From: Haplosporangium gracile
Taxonomy: Eukaryota > Mortierellomycota > Mortierellomycetes > Mortierellales > Mortierellaceae
DNA: 11,412 nucleotides
NCBI GenBank assembly: GCA_015499985.1
Contig: JAAAUF010001138.1
Location: forward strand, 1-11,412
Direction: 5' to 3'
Part shown: positions 1 to 8,043 of the stretch, one piece after another
How the letters are laid out: the number at the start of each line of letters is the position of its first letter
How positions within the stretch are numbered: position 1 is the first letter of the stretch
Program-made: the position numbers and the translations under genes
Notes under the pieces: generated by a model
What the model was told of the DNA's origin: nothing
Database searches by the model: none
The model's input: the letters and a program-made list of their open reading frames with translations, nothing else

Positions 1-58
1 CTATTGAAAAGAAAACAAAAAATAGTCAAACAATCGAGTTGGACTGGTTGGAACTTAC
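1..58 (-). other. Spliceosomal intron in the hAT transposase
   Basis: On the minus strand a GTAAGT donor begins at position 58, directly after the codons for the segment KILEAAI. A branch-like TTTGACTA and a long T-rich tract follow, and the window ends in CAATAG. The intron could therefore be exactly 58 nt with the next exon starting just outside the window. The acceptor AG at 2-1 is at the very edge, so the true end may lie further left. Confidence 0.6.
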
Positions 59-680
59 TGATTGCGGCTTCAAGAATTTTGGCGCTGACTTTAACAGCAA
101 GTAGTCGCTCCATTCCAATGACCACAGACGACAGACGGTAATCCCGAGTCATATAGTGAAAAGTTATCCCAAGGAACTTCCTTTTATTATGCGAAGAGGT
201 CCAGGAATCGATGGTGATAGCTCTACGGGCGGCATTGGCGTGAATATAATTCACAGTCTGCCTCTTTTGTCTTTCAACGGTTTTGCGCAGCTTGTCCTTC
301 AGAGTATTCGTGCACGGAAACTGGAAACGTGAATTGAGCTGGTGGCAAAGAGCCTTGAGGGTCTCCGAGGGAACAGCACTAAAGGATACCCCCTCCACAG
401 CAATGAGCCGCATGAGGTGGTGTAAGGCAGCATCCTGCTGGATCTCATCCCACAAAGGCGCAGTGCTTTCGGCTATGGCGTTTGACTTTTTGCTCCGCTT
501 CGATGTGTTTGAGGGCTGAGGGTTGGACAGCTGTCTTGGAGCGATAGCTGTCTTCTGCTGGCTTTGAAAACAGTTGAAAGCGTCAAGGACACCGGGATGT
601 TAGGAGAGGGGATGAGTGCAGCGGATGTCGGTCCCACGTGTAACGCCTGGACTGTGATCACAGACCATCTCCACCTCATT
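1..680 (-). pseudogene. hAT-family transposase fragment, decayed, running off the left edge
   Basis: The minus strand is open from about 599 to the left edge in one frame and reads as the N-terminal half of a hAT (Ac-like) DNA transposase. Diagnostic stretches are DSWTS (209-195), followed by FLGITFHY and then RLSSVVIG. This is the usual hAT order of 'D-x-WTS', then 'l-x-vt-x-HY' and a hydrophobic strand, and it contains the first catalytic Asp. An upstream helical block containing ALWDEIQ, a PFS-like FSAVPSE and the PCTNTL helix also fits. Before it, THPLS-stop-HPGVL resembles the end of a BED zinc finger, with its paired His. In-frame stops (TAA at 602-600 and 707-705) break the N-terminal part, although a cryptic intron there is possible. 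The remaining catalytic residues and the C-terminal dimerisation domain lie outside the window. hAT transposases cut and paste DNA in the nucleus. Family assignment is fairly sure; whether the copy is dead is less so. Confidence 0.75.
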
Positions 681-1251
681 GATTATACGAGGAAGCTGGC
701 AGTATTACTTGTCGTCGACCTTCTTGTAACAGAATAGTGTCGAGCTGTTGAGGCGGAGAATTGGGGCTTCACAGGCGCAAGCCTTTTGGTTTCTTGGACT
801 TTGAAACTGGCTGCATGGTGAATGTGTTCGACTCGGGTTTGTGGAGTACCTCGCGAATGGGGATTTTGGCCAAGATTTTGAGTAGTGGCGGGGTTAAGTT
901 ATTGCAGTCCTCAGCGCTTGAGAAACTTGCCCAATGGAACGGAGAGATATAATTGACGTTACTCTGTGCACGATGTGTCATCTTCCTCTTCTGTTAGTTT
1001 CCTTGCCGCCAGACGCATCGGGTCCGAATCATTTTTGAGGTAGTTGCCAATGGCGTCATAAACCTCTTCGAGCATGTGAGACTCAAGCTGATATGGGGGG
1101 ACGGAAGATAAGCTCGAGGAGTCCGCTTGAGTCAAAGACGAAGTGGAGGATCATGTTGTTGAGTTTCGGTTAACGGAGTGAAAGGGAGCCGAGGAGTCGG
1201 TAAAAGGGCTGCCTTGAGGAATGTAGTGATTATGGTATCTAGTAGCGGTCT

Positions 1252-1371
1252 AATTGAAATAAAGGGGTTCGGGTATGGTGTGATTGTAATAAAGAGATTC
1301 AGGTATTGTTTGATTGCAGTGAAGAGGTGCAGAAATTGCTTGATTGTGATAAAGAGATGCAGGAGAGCCTT
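1252..1371 (-). repeat. Four 30-bp tandem repeats inside the 769-2111 gene
   Basis: Four consecutive units occupy 1252-1281, 1282-1311, 1312-1341 and 1342-1371. Plus-strand units begin GATTGYRRTRAAGAG or a diverged form of it. On the coding (minus) strand each encodes ten residues of the type I-P-E-x-L-Y-x-N-Q-T. The unit length is a multiple of three, as expected of a repeat grown inside a coding sequence. The oldest-looking unit (1252-1281) carries the in-frame TAG where the other units have Gln or His. Confidence 0.75.
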
Positions 1372-1818
1372 GGAAGTGGGTGGGTGCAAAGGCTGTCTGA
1401 AAGGTATGTCCAGAAAGGGCTGGAGACTGGACAGCTGCAATGGTCACCGGGGCACCTTGAGCTGGGTTGTTGGAAAATGATGTTGAACGATTGAGTCTGG
1501 TTGGTGAATCGTTAAATATAAAGCCGGGAGACTTGCTCGGACGTGATGCACATTTGGCGATTGAGAGACTTGCGACAGAATGATGAAACGCATCACGCCT
1601 TGAGAGCGAGCGGAGGTGGTATAGCTATCCAGGGTAGCGGAGTAAGCTGTCGCGACTGCTGGTGAGACAAAGACCGCGGTACTGAAGGAACTACTCTGTT
1701 CGACTTGAGAGTCAAGTACTGGCCGAGTTGACAGCGGTCGCTTTCTAAGACTAGAATATTTGTCTTTCAGGTCCCGCTGTGATAGAAGTGAAGATAGGAC
1801 CCTGCTTCTGTTGTTGGT

Positions 1819-1901
1819 CTATGAAGAAAACAGTGTAATATGTAATTACCAGCCAGCTGTTGGATTGCCTATAAATCCAATGAATAGAACTGAAAACTTA
1901 C
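1819..1901 (-). other. Intron 1 of the 769-2111 gene
   Basis: The donor GTAAGT starts at 1901 immediately after a TTC codon, and the acceptor is a T-rich tract ending in CATAG at 1819. Removing these 83 nt joins two open frames in phase 0. The unspliced frame hits a stop shortly after the donor. This makes the intron well supported and argues that the flanking exons are, or were, real. Confidence 0.7.
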
Positions 1902-2111
1902 GAAAGATCGTAGCCCTATTTCTTCCTCGTCTTCAGTGTCATTGGAGCGCATAACGTTTTTACCCTTGAAGGATAGTAAGGTTTTGGAAACGCGAAGCCA
2001 ACTGGAAGAATTGGATTCCTCCTGTGCCAACCCCTCAGACTCAACAGACGAATCACTATAAGTGAAGATCTCAGAATCAGTGTCTGAATCGTCCTCTTCG
2101 AAAATAGTCAT

Positions 2112-2740
2112 AATTGAAAAATGGTGACAGCAAAAAGGGACGAGTATAAAGAGAAATGAGAGAAATGAGAGAAAAGAGAAAGAGGTAGCGCAAAGGAATA
2201 AACGCTTAAAAGGGAGGATGAACGAATAGTTAGCCGCATGATCAGAAAAAACTGATTGAAAGAGAGAGAGAGGGTAACGAATAAAAGAGGGATGTGTCAA
2301 AGTAGGTAAAAGTAAGTGGGAAAAGGAAAGGCGTGTGTGAGTGGGAAAAATGTGTGAGAGAAGAGGGGAGAGGGATCAAGAATAAAGAAATGGAAAAAGA
2401 AGAAAAGAGACCATTGCACCTTTGGTTGGCATTCTGGACTTCTGGGTGCCTTTTTTCCCGCGCTCCAATTGGCCTACGAGAGGTAGAATATCTCTTGATA
2501 GCAGGTATGACAGCAAGTATGATCAAACACCCGGACTAGTGTGAGAACAGGTCTATGAGTATGATACCTCTTGACAACAGGTACAATGCGGTAAATATTA
2601 TACCTCGTGGTGTTCTATTCGACCCAAACTCCAAGAAATTGTGCCTTTTCAGTTTTCCCCACCACACGCTGCGTCGGTGGAACATGGTGCCTTTCCTTAT
2701 ATAACATAAAGTTTAACGCTAAAAACATTTACAAGGAGTT
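2112..2740 (-). promoter_or_regulatory. Upstream region of the 769-2111 gene, CT-rich on the minus strand
   Basis: About 2130-2420 is strongly purine-rich on the plus strand, so CT-rich when read toward the gene, as is common around fungal transcription starts. No convincing TATA box in the right orientation was found. A GTATAAAG at about 2145 reads on the plus strand and has no gene behind it. No coding sequence is visible between 2112 and 3100. The rest is AT-rich or GT-rich simple sequence. Confidence 0.3.
2478..2601. repeat. Imperfect direct repeat, two copies of about 45 bp
   Basis: The stretch at 2478-2524 and the one at 2557-2601 align along their length. Shared blocks include CTCTTGATAGCAGGTA against CTCTTGACAACAGGTA, followed by an AGTATGAT / AATATTAT end. 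The copies lie about 80 bp apart and are clearly diverged. No function is evident. Confidence 0.35.
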
Positions 2741-2959
2741 TGTATGCATTTTTTAGGGTAAGCTTTCAAAACAGACTAAAAATTAAGCAATGTATGCGCG
2801 CCACTTTTTTTTCCCGTAAGCAATTGGGTTTGAAAAATATCCGAGGGCTTTTTTATTTTATTTTTTTCTCTCGTTGTAAGCGGGTGAGTCGAAGGAAAGG
2901 AGCGTGGAGGTGCACTTGGCGTGGAGTACATCATGTGCGAAAGATCGGAGTGAGTATGA

Positions 2960-3560
2960 GATAGTGAATTGATGGTGTTGTGTTGTGATGTGATAGTATG
3001 TATTAGTGGTGAGGTGCCGTGTTGGTGATAAGGTGTGTTGTTATGTGTGGTGATGTCATCTGTGGAAGATGATGTTGTAATGGATTAGAGTTTGAAAAAA
3101 ATACAAGGAAATTTCTATAAGCTGTATAATCACTGGCTTGTGGCAGCCAAGTGTTCATTGCGACATTGCTTTTTGATCCTTCGATGTCGACTCTTTCTCT
3201 TCTGCTGTCGAATTCGAGGTCGCGTCGTTGATGCTTTGTTCCCTACACTACCGTGGTGGGATTATTTTCGTTTTTAAGGTCTTTAGACTGCGACTCCAAT
3301 ATCTAGGTCGATTACGCTTTCGAAGGAGCAGGGGGCACTCTGGACATGCCAAGGGCGAGGCATGCAAGGCATTCGATGTCCTGGGAGCCGGTTGTTGGTG
3401 TTGCCGAGGGGGTGAGGGTGGAGTGTGGTTGTTAATTGGACGGACGTTTATTTTAGGAGATATGTTGTGATGAAAAGGAGACGGGGTGTGAGGGTGACAT
3501 TGTGGTGATATTGTGGTGACAGAGTGAAGGGCAGGGGAATGTGAAAAAAGGAGCAAAGGG
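2960..3560. other. GT-rich low-complexity tracts (2960-3070 and 3390-3530)
   Basis: Both tracts are rich in GTG, GTT and GGT on the plus strand, with small local duplications such as ATTGTGGTGA repeated near 3500. They are simple-sequence DNA. The stretch between them contains the doubtful relic described separately. No open frame here looks like a real gene on the plus strand. Confidence 0.5.
3100..3500 (-). pseudogene. Doubtful relic of another eight-cysteine family copy (P0)
   Basis: In one minus frame I read IECLACLALGMSRVP (codons around 3380-3335). It resembles the first motif of the family, CxxC-L followed by V-P at the right distance. Some 55 codons later, interrupted by stops, comes NTWLPQ (about 3155-3138), which resembles the conserved D/N-[AT]-W-[IL]-[TP]-S. 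A TATA box lies upstream at 3580-3575. No signal peptide or full set of cysteines survives, and the match is short enough to be chance. It is listed because its position and orientation continue the array. Confidence 0.2.
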
Positions 3561-3574
3561 TAGCGTTATGTCTC

Positions 3575-3580
3575 TTTATA
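3575..3580 (-). promoter_or_regulatory. TATA box, minus strand, upstream of relic P0
   Basis: TATAAA on the minus strand, about 75 nt before an ATG at 3500-3498. The family's other clear TATA boxes lie about 60-150 nt before their starts. No intact gene follows it. Confidence 0.3.
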
Positions 3581-4298
3581 TGAGCGAGCAAGAGTCGACC
3601 CATGTTTTATCTTGGTAAAAGAAGAAAAATGCAAAGCAATGACCTTTCCAAGTGCCCTTGGTAACAGGGCAACAAGGCTAATTGGTAAAAGGACAACAAT
3701 ACACGTGGGAGCCGTGCTCTTTCCCCTTTTCCTTTTTCTGTCGCATTGCACAGAAAGGCTTTTTCTTTTGAAGGAGTACCCTCGGCTCACAATTGTGTCT
3801 GAGTGACACTCACTTCCTCGACAATTAACGTTTTTCAATTCTAACCTTCACGGTGCTACTATCTTATTTTACCTTTTGCTCGCTGCGTCAAAGCGTCCAA
3901 ATAAGCAAAAGGCAAAAAAGAGGAGAGGGAGCAAAGACGTGCAGGGGTAAGGCAGACGAGAAAGGGTGTGCAGTCACGAACGTGATTTTTCCCAGCGCCA
4001 AGGAATAAAAGAAAAGTGGCGCAAAAACACAACAGCCAACACCTATTCTCCTTTTCTCCTTCTTTCTAACATACCATTCCGGCGCACAACGAAAAAGCCC
4101 ACGAGCAGTATCCCTTTCTCTTCCCGCTTTGTAGTCTCTAAACTTTCTCTTGTCTGTTCTTCTTGTTTTTGTCTCGCGATTGGACCCGTATGCGGGCTGC
4201 ACTGTGAAGACAAGGAAAAGGGGCATCATATTTTATTTTGCGCAATGATCCAAGAGAAGAAAAAATTAGGCAAATCCTCTACCCATAATGAGAGCAAC
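3581..4298. other. Intergenic stretch, no supported gene
   Basis: Purine- or pyrimidine-rich sequence. The open frames here do not look like proteins: they are Lys/Arg/Ser-rich without domains, and the longest plus frame (3966-4622) runs antisense through P1. A small hairpin TGCCCT-TGGTAAC-AGGGCA occurs near 3651-3669. The poly(A) signal of P1 lies at its right end. Confidence 0.5.
4232..4237 (-). terminator. Poly(A) signal for P1
   Basis: AATAAA on the minus strand about 60 nt after the P1 stop codon, inside AAATAAAATATG. Position and context fit a 3' end signal. It is a short motif in AT-rich sequence, so support is moderate. Confidence 0.4.
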
Positions 4299-4900
4299 TC
4301 ACAAGAGCGCTCCGACAGCACCAACAACGACGAAACAGACAACAATCAACGACGCAGCAGACGCAAGCTCCCTCATCCCACTTTCTTTGACACCATCATT
4401 CGTTGCACCACCACTACTCAAGCTCGGTGGAGGACTATCCCCGGTCGTCGGTGGGTATGGAGCCAAAGGTCCGCTAGGCCTTGTAAGGACATACGAGTAA
4501 AAGTCACTTGCGCTGTTGAGACACTTCATAGTCGTAGTTGTGGGCATGGGATTGGGCGCAGAACTGGCGGGACAGGCATAGGGCCGAAGAGTTACAAACC
4601 TATGAAAGAGAACGTTAACTGATACGGTATTACAGAGATCTGGTTTGACACAGGGCGAGATCCAAGTGTCGGAGATAGTCAAGGGACAAGCAGGAATTTT
4701 GCTGGTGTTAGGGGTGGGGAAGGTTGTGAAGGATTGAAGTGTGCAGAGAGGGGAGATTATATTGCGGCGTCGATAATGCATTTTGAACATGCCGTCGAGT
4801 ATGTGGATAGGGGTCCGAGGAAGGGGGATGGAGAAGGTAGGGGAGGTTGTATGAAGATTGTGGTGGAAAGGAAGGAGTGGAGAGGTGATATGATATGCAT
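4299..4900 (-). pseudogene. P1: secreted eight-cysteine GPI-type protein, frame-broken
   Basis: ATG at 4900-4898 opens MHIISPLHS, a start like the MHFS of P4 and P5. That frame carries TACSKCIIDAA (the family's CxxC) and stops at 4759-4757. The sense continues in another frame with SPLC, then IPAC-x11-C containing ISDTWISPC, KPDLC, and after 19 residues the last Cys (PYAC). A Pro/Ser/Gly stalk follows, then a hydrophobic tail VVCFVVVGAVGALL ending at TGA 4301-4299. Seven of eight family cysteines are recognisable; the first of the CxC pair is missing. The signal peptide is weakly hydrophobic. No GT donor lies near the break, so an intron does not explain it. A functional protein of this type would be attached to the outer face of the plasma membrane or cell wall. 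It lies downstream of P2 on the same strand. Confidence 0.6.
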
Positions 4901-5668
4901 GCTGCTCTTACGTCTATGTGGAAGCGCTGAGAAGAGAAATTTGATTGTGTAGTCTGCGGGAGAAGGATCTCCCCCCTTTTGTGTTCTTTGAGAAGCCCTA
5001 TTTTTTATCGTCTGGTGCAATAAAAACAAATAAAAAATGACCTTGCGTCTTGTCTCCAAAAACAGTAGGAAACGATTGAAAACTCATCGCTACCAAACAA
5101 GTGTCCTTTTTTCAGTCACACTCGTCTTCGCCCTCCGTCTCTTCGACAACAGCAAATCAAGAAACTCAAGGAATAAAAAGGCTGTGTCGTGTCCTCATAT
5201 GCATGTGTGTGTATGTGTGTATGTGTGTATGTGTGTGTGTGCAAGCGTGGGCAGTGTTGAACCTATTTTATAATATTCATGTTCCTTTTCCTCTATCACA
5301 TTTCTTTCTTGGTTGTATTCTACTATTTGAAGCTCAAAACATAGCGGCCCCTCTTTGCTATAAGTTGTTTTAAAGGGAGGTAACTACGAATGGGACATAG
5401 CCTTAGAGCACGGATCGCGGACATGGGAGAGGAAAAATCTGACGTGTTTTTGGACGCCGGGGTGGGCAGTTGATTTATGTTGGTGTGTCCGCTTTTCTTT
5501 TGGTAAAGGAAGGGAATCATGACCCCTCCTCATGTCACTCTAAATCGTACATTATTAAACGCAGTCGGCTGAGAGAATGGACGGGGGTTTTATTTTGCAG
5601 ACAGGTGGAAGAGAAGAGTAAATGTCTATCGACACGCACGTTTGCTTCCCGTTGTCTCTCTCGGTCTT
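4901..5668. other. Upstream region of P1; no gene seen
   Basis: A TATA-like GATAAAAAATAG reads on the minus strand near 5000-5011, roughly 100 nt before the P1 ATG, and could be its promoter. A GT-rich microsatellite follows at 5204-5241. Nothing else in the stretch is protein-like on either strand. Confidence 0.4.
5204..5241. repeat. Microsatellite of TG/TATG units
   Basis: An interrupted (TG)n run with repeated GTGTGTAT octamers. It is a simple sequence repeat between P1 and P2 and probably variable in length between strains. Confidence 0.85.
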
Positions 5669-6181
5669 CTATATCAAAGCGGTAAGGACAGCCAGAGTGC
5701 TCAAAGTCATCCACACCGAGACCTCAACAACAACAGCCTGCACTCGTCCCCTTCCACCAACAGCACTCGACTTCTGACCAGGCGACGTCGCCGTACAGAC
5801 ATGCTGCTTGACGTGCGCAAACCCTTGCAAAAAGGTATCCACAAGCGTCGTATTGCACAATTGTTTCGGCGCGGTAGAGCAGGAGTTGGTCCATTCGGTC
5901 GAGGAGACAAGTCCGCAATAACATTGACGTTGGGTCTCGTTCAGCTTGTCGACGGGGACACTACTGATGGCCGGGTTGTCCCGGAGGTTAGAGCAAGCGG
6001 AGACCTGAGAGAGGCCGGCTTTGGAGAGACATTTCATGCAGGTCAGCATTGAGTCTAGGTCGCCCGGAACTGTGTCGTTCTTGTTGCGGGGACTGGGTGT
6101 AGAAGTGGGTGTTTGGGCAGAAGTTGGTGAGAGTAGGATGGAGAGAGAGAAGAGAAGAAGGGTTGTGGATGCGAGCCGCAT
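5669..6181 (-). CDS. P2: intact small secreted eight-cysteine GPI-anchored protein (170 aa)
   Basis: A single exon encodes 170 residues. Residues 1-22 form a signal peptide (LLLFSLSILLSPTSA, cleavage likely after Ala22). The mature part carries eight cysteines at C48, C51, C63, C87, C89, C101, C109 and C129, giving CxxC-x11-C-x23-CxC-x11-C-x7-C-x19-C, with the family Trp at 97. Three N-glycosylation sequons are seen (N35, N81, N110). After a Ser/Gly-rich stretch, residues about 149-170 form a hydrophobic tail ending WMTLSTLAVLTALI without a following charge, as in GPI-anchor signals. The protein is therefore likely displayed on the cell surface. Four disulfides are expected. The cysteine order resembles CFEM proteins, which bind haem in other fungi, but the spacing differs and no such function can be claimed. 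It is the only complete member of the array. Confidence 0.85.
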   Translation of the reverse strand: MRLASTTLLLFSLSILLSPTSAQTPTSTPSPRNKNDTVPGDLDSMLTCMKCLSKAGLSQVSACSNLRDNPAISSVPVDKLNETQRQCYCGLVSSTEWTNSCSTAPKQLCNTTLVDTFLQGFAHVKQHVCTATSPGQKSSAVGGRGRVQAVVVEVSVWMTLSTLAVLTALI

Positions 6182-6330
6182 TGTTTGTGTTTATGTGTGG
6201 GCGTGGGTATATCTTTGGTGTAGTAAGGAGAGAGGGAGGAGAGGAAAGAAGAGTGGGTATAGTATGAGAAGCGGAGGAAGTTGGATGTTGATTGTCGAAG
6301 GGAAAAGGAAAATAATGGCACAAGGTATAA

Positions 6331-6342
6331 CCTTTTTATATC
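6331..6342 (-). promoter_or_regulatory. TATA box of P2
   Basis: GATATAAAAAGG on the minus strand, about 150 nt upstream of the P2 ATG. The stretch that follows is CT-rich, as expected of a fungal 5' leader. The next 29 bp (6331-6303) recur near 8900-8874. Confidence 0.6.
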
Positions 6343-6914
6343 TCTTTCTATTCTGTTTGTCAAAGTTAAAGGGAACAAACACGCCTGAAAGCCTGGTAAA
6401 AGTAAAGAAAAGATGATTACTCTGCAAGTTGTCCATGTGTGCGGAGAAATAAGCGATTAGCATGTTTAAACAAACAGGTTGTCAAACAAAGGGATGAGCG
6501 AGTCAAGACTTTTCCACAGGTGTCTCTCTGCACCTAATTGATGTCTGCGTGCGGCGTTTTGAATTGCACACCACAGCCCGTCAAAAATGTATGAGAAGAA
6601 AAAAATTAGAGAAAAGCCCGCCTGTGATTCATAACAAGAAAGAAATTTTCGATGCCTTCCCTATCTAGACCCAATTGCTGCAACCTTAACCATGGACCCC
6701 TGTTTTGGCTCTTTGCTTGCTTTGACTGAATGTGCTTATGTGTTGTCCCTGAACGCCTACGAGCACCAAAAAAAGGGTGAAGGGCCATCTCGGCACATAA
6801 CCTTTCTTTTATATTCACACTCCGCGTGCCTTTACTATTGGCAAAATTTCCATGGAGGGGACACACACACCTTTCCGCAGGGTCAAGGAGTAATTAACGA
6901 ATGCAAAATCGAAT
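6343..6914. other. Intergenic stretch between P3 and P2; orphan TATA module
   Basis: No family copy or other protein was found. At 6816-6806 the minus strand reads GAATATAAAAG followed by AAAGGTTATGTGCC. This resembles the P2 promoter (TATAAAAAGGTTATACC...TGTGCC), but no gene follows within about 450 bp. It may be the promoter of a lost copy. Confidence 0.4.
6806..6816 (-). promoter_or_regulatory. Orphan TATA box resembling the P2 promoter
   Basis: GAATATAAAAG on the minus strand. The downstream GGTTATGTGCC matches the order of blocks after the P2 TATA box. There is no intact coding sequence behind it before P2's own promoter. Confidence 0.35.
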
Positions 6915-7450
6915 CTATAACAGACCACCAAGAGAGGCACACACTGCAGCAACGACAACACCGCAACAACAAACACTCCAGGCACACGCATCACCATAGG
7001 CGACGAGGACGTGGGCACACTCTTGTCTGACGAAGGAGTCGCTGGAGGAGAACTCACACCTCCACCGCCACCAGTAGTAGTAGTAAGAGGAGGAGGCCGG
7101 ACTCAACAAGGCCACATAAGCTCTTGGTGACCTTGTAAGTGCTCATCAGTGAACTAATCGTCCTGCTTCACAGACTTCAGGCAGTTTGTTACAGGCATCT
7201 ACCCAGGCCTCAGAGTTGGCAGTACCACAATGACAATTACGCTCCTGCTCGGTCATCCCTGTGATCCGTGAGGGCGGAGTAGGCGTGTGGAGGCCGGAAC
7301 AGATTAGAAAGGAGGCGGTTCTGGAGGATATGTTGCATTGTTTGCAGGCTGGGGTGAGGTCGTGCCCTGAGTGGGGGTAGTTGAGGTGTAAGTGAGGAGG
7401 AGGAGTGTGAATGCGGTAGTAATGGAATGGGTTGTTTTGGAGATACTCAT
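6915..7450 (-). pseudogene. P3: secreted eight-cysteine GPI-type protein, frame-broken
   Basis: ATG at 7450-7448 opens a good signal peptide (SITTAFTLLLLTYTS). The cysteine domain is in another frame: PACKQC, then Cys after 11 residues (SFLIC), NCHCG, SEAWVDAC after 11 residues, and PEVC, ending at TGA 7148-7146. A third stretch holds WPC (possibly the last Cys), a stop, a Thr/Gly/Pro/Ser stalk (TTTTGGGGGVSSPP), and a hydrophobic tail. That tail looks most family-like in yet another frame, VVVAAVCASLGGLL, ending at TAG 6917-6915. So at least three frame changes separate pieces that all match the family, with the cysteines still in place. The first break coincides with a run of five C (7372-7376). 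An intron from GTATCT (7446) to CTCAG would join in frame but would remove the signal peptide. Probably a pseudogene. Confidence 0.65.
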
Positions 7451-7508
7451 TTGTTATGTATATGCAGTGTTAGGACGAAAAAACTGGAAAAAATGGCAAA
7501 CAGTCATT

Positions 7509-7516
7509 CTTATATA
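7509..7516 (-). promoter_or_regulatory. TATA box of P3
   Basis: TATATAAG within GGGTATATAAGAATG on the minus strand, about 60 nt before the P3 ATG. This is the clearest TATA box in the array, even though the gene it serves is broken. Confidence 0.6.
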
Positions 7517-7941
7517 CCCTCCTCAAAGCCCCTCTTCCCCTCCCTTGCTTCATCTACGAAAACTATAACCAACATTCATGCACAGTGGCCATTTGTCCCT
7601 TCCCCACTCTCGCATTGTTTCGTGCTTGCGAGGATGAAGACGGGGAGTCATAAATTTCGTACACTGATTTGATAAAAGCCCTTAGTATGCGACCGCATTG
7701 GTAAAAATCGTGAGAGATGAATGGAATCATCCAGACGGGCACATAGGAGTGATTTATTTTTTAAGGCCTTTTACAACAAACAAGAGAAAAGAACAAGGCA
7801 TAGTGTCCTCCCATCCAGCTGTTTAGCACATTCTTGAAGGGTACCATGCTATCGTCTCATTTTTTCTCATTTTGGCCGAAACTGTTTTTGTTTCTGACTT
7901 TTTTTTTTAATTGTCTGTTATTTTTCTATTTGTTAGATTTT
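7517..7941. other. Intergenic stretch between P4 and P3
   Basis: No gene seen. An AATAAA on the minus strand at 7758-7753 lies about 290 nt beyond the P4 stop and might serve as a distant poly(A) signal. The T-runs near 7860-7930 are simple sequence. Confidence 0.35.
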
Positions 7942-8043
7942 CTATCAAAAATAACGCTGCTCCAAGGCTAGCAGCAAACTGTCACCCACTGTTGACAGCA
8001 GACAACTTTGGCAATGACAACGACAATGACATCGTTCCTATGC
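7942..8043 (-). pseudogene. Relic of the GPI-signal tail of P4, beyond its stop codon
   Basis: Directly after the P4 stop (TAG 8046-8044), a different minus frame reads a Ser/Leu-rich segment and then FAASLGAALFL, broken once by TGA. At DNA level it aligns with the P5 tail: GACAGTT(T)GCTGC, then CTTGGAGC, then a T-rich end. This is what a lost GPI-anchor signal would leave behind. The copies differ by several indels. Confidence 0.5.

Larger units (their letters stand above)
769..2111 (-). pseudogene. Broken gene for an acidic, Ser/Pro/Asn-rich protein of unknown family
   Basis: The start is ATG at 2111-2109. Exon 1 (2111-1902, exactly 70 codons) encodes an acidic N-terminus with runs such as EEDDSDTDSE and TEDEEE. 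After an 83-nt intron, exon 2 continues in phase from 1818 with SLRKRPLSTRP (basic, possibly nuclear) and a Ser/Thr/Ala-rich stretch to about 1597. The coding sense then moves to another frame (about 1531-959), with SPGFIFNDSPTRLN, a 10-residue tandem repeat, and a helix-like LEEVYDAIGNYLKND. That frame carries TAG at 1252-1250 and TGA at 1153-1151. Near 980 the sense returns to the first frame and ends with SKSKKPKGLRL and TGA at 771-769. The first shift could be a 65-nt intron (1596-1532) with poor splice signals. I recognise no domain; a nuclear regulatory protein rich in disordered sequence is a guess. It could also be one transcription unit with the hAT fragment downstream. Confidence 0.55.

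Noticed and set aside
1132..1440. Minus-strand frame of about 100 residues over the 30-bp repeats
   Set aside because: Its residues are dominated by Leu/Phe/Ile/Pro from the repeat in a shifted frame. The neighbouring frame gives more natural protein and continues on both sides.
3966..4622. Longest plus-strand open frame (218 codons)
   Set aside because: It runs antisense through the P1 stalk and tail, is Lys/Arg/Ser/Thr-rich without a domain, and P1 explains the sequence better.
5204..5241. Regularly repeated short units as a CRISPR-like array
   Set aside because: The units are contiguous TG/TATG without spacers, so this is a microsatellite.
6915..7115. Tyr/Trp/Cys-rich small protein in one frame of P3
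   Set aside because: The first part (YYYYWWRWRC) is an off-frame reading of the Thr/Gly stalk. Only its last residues are family sequence.
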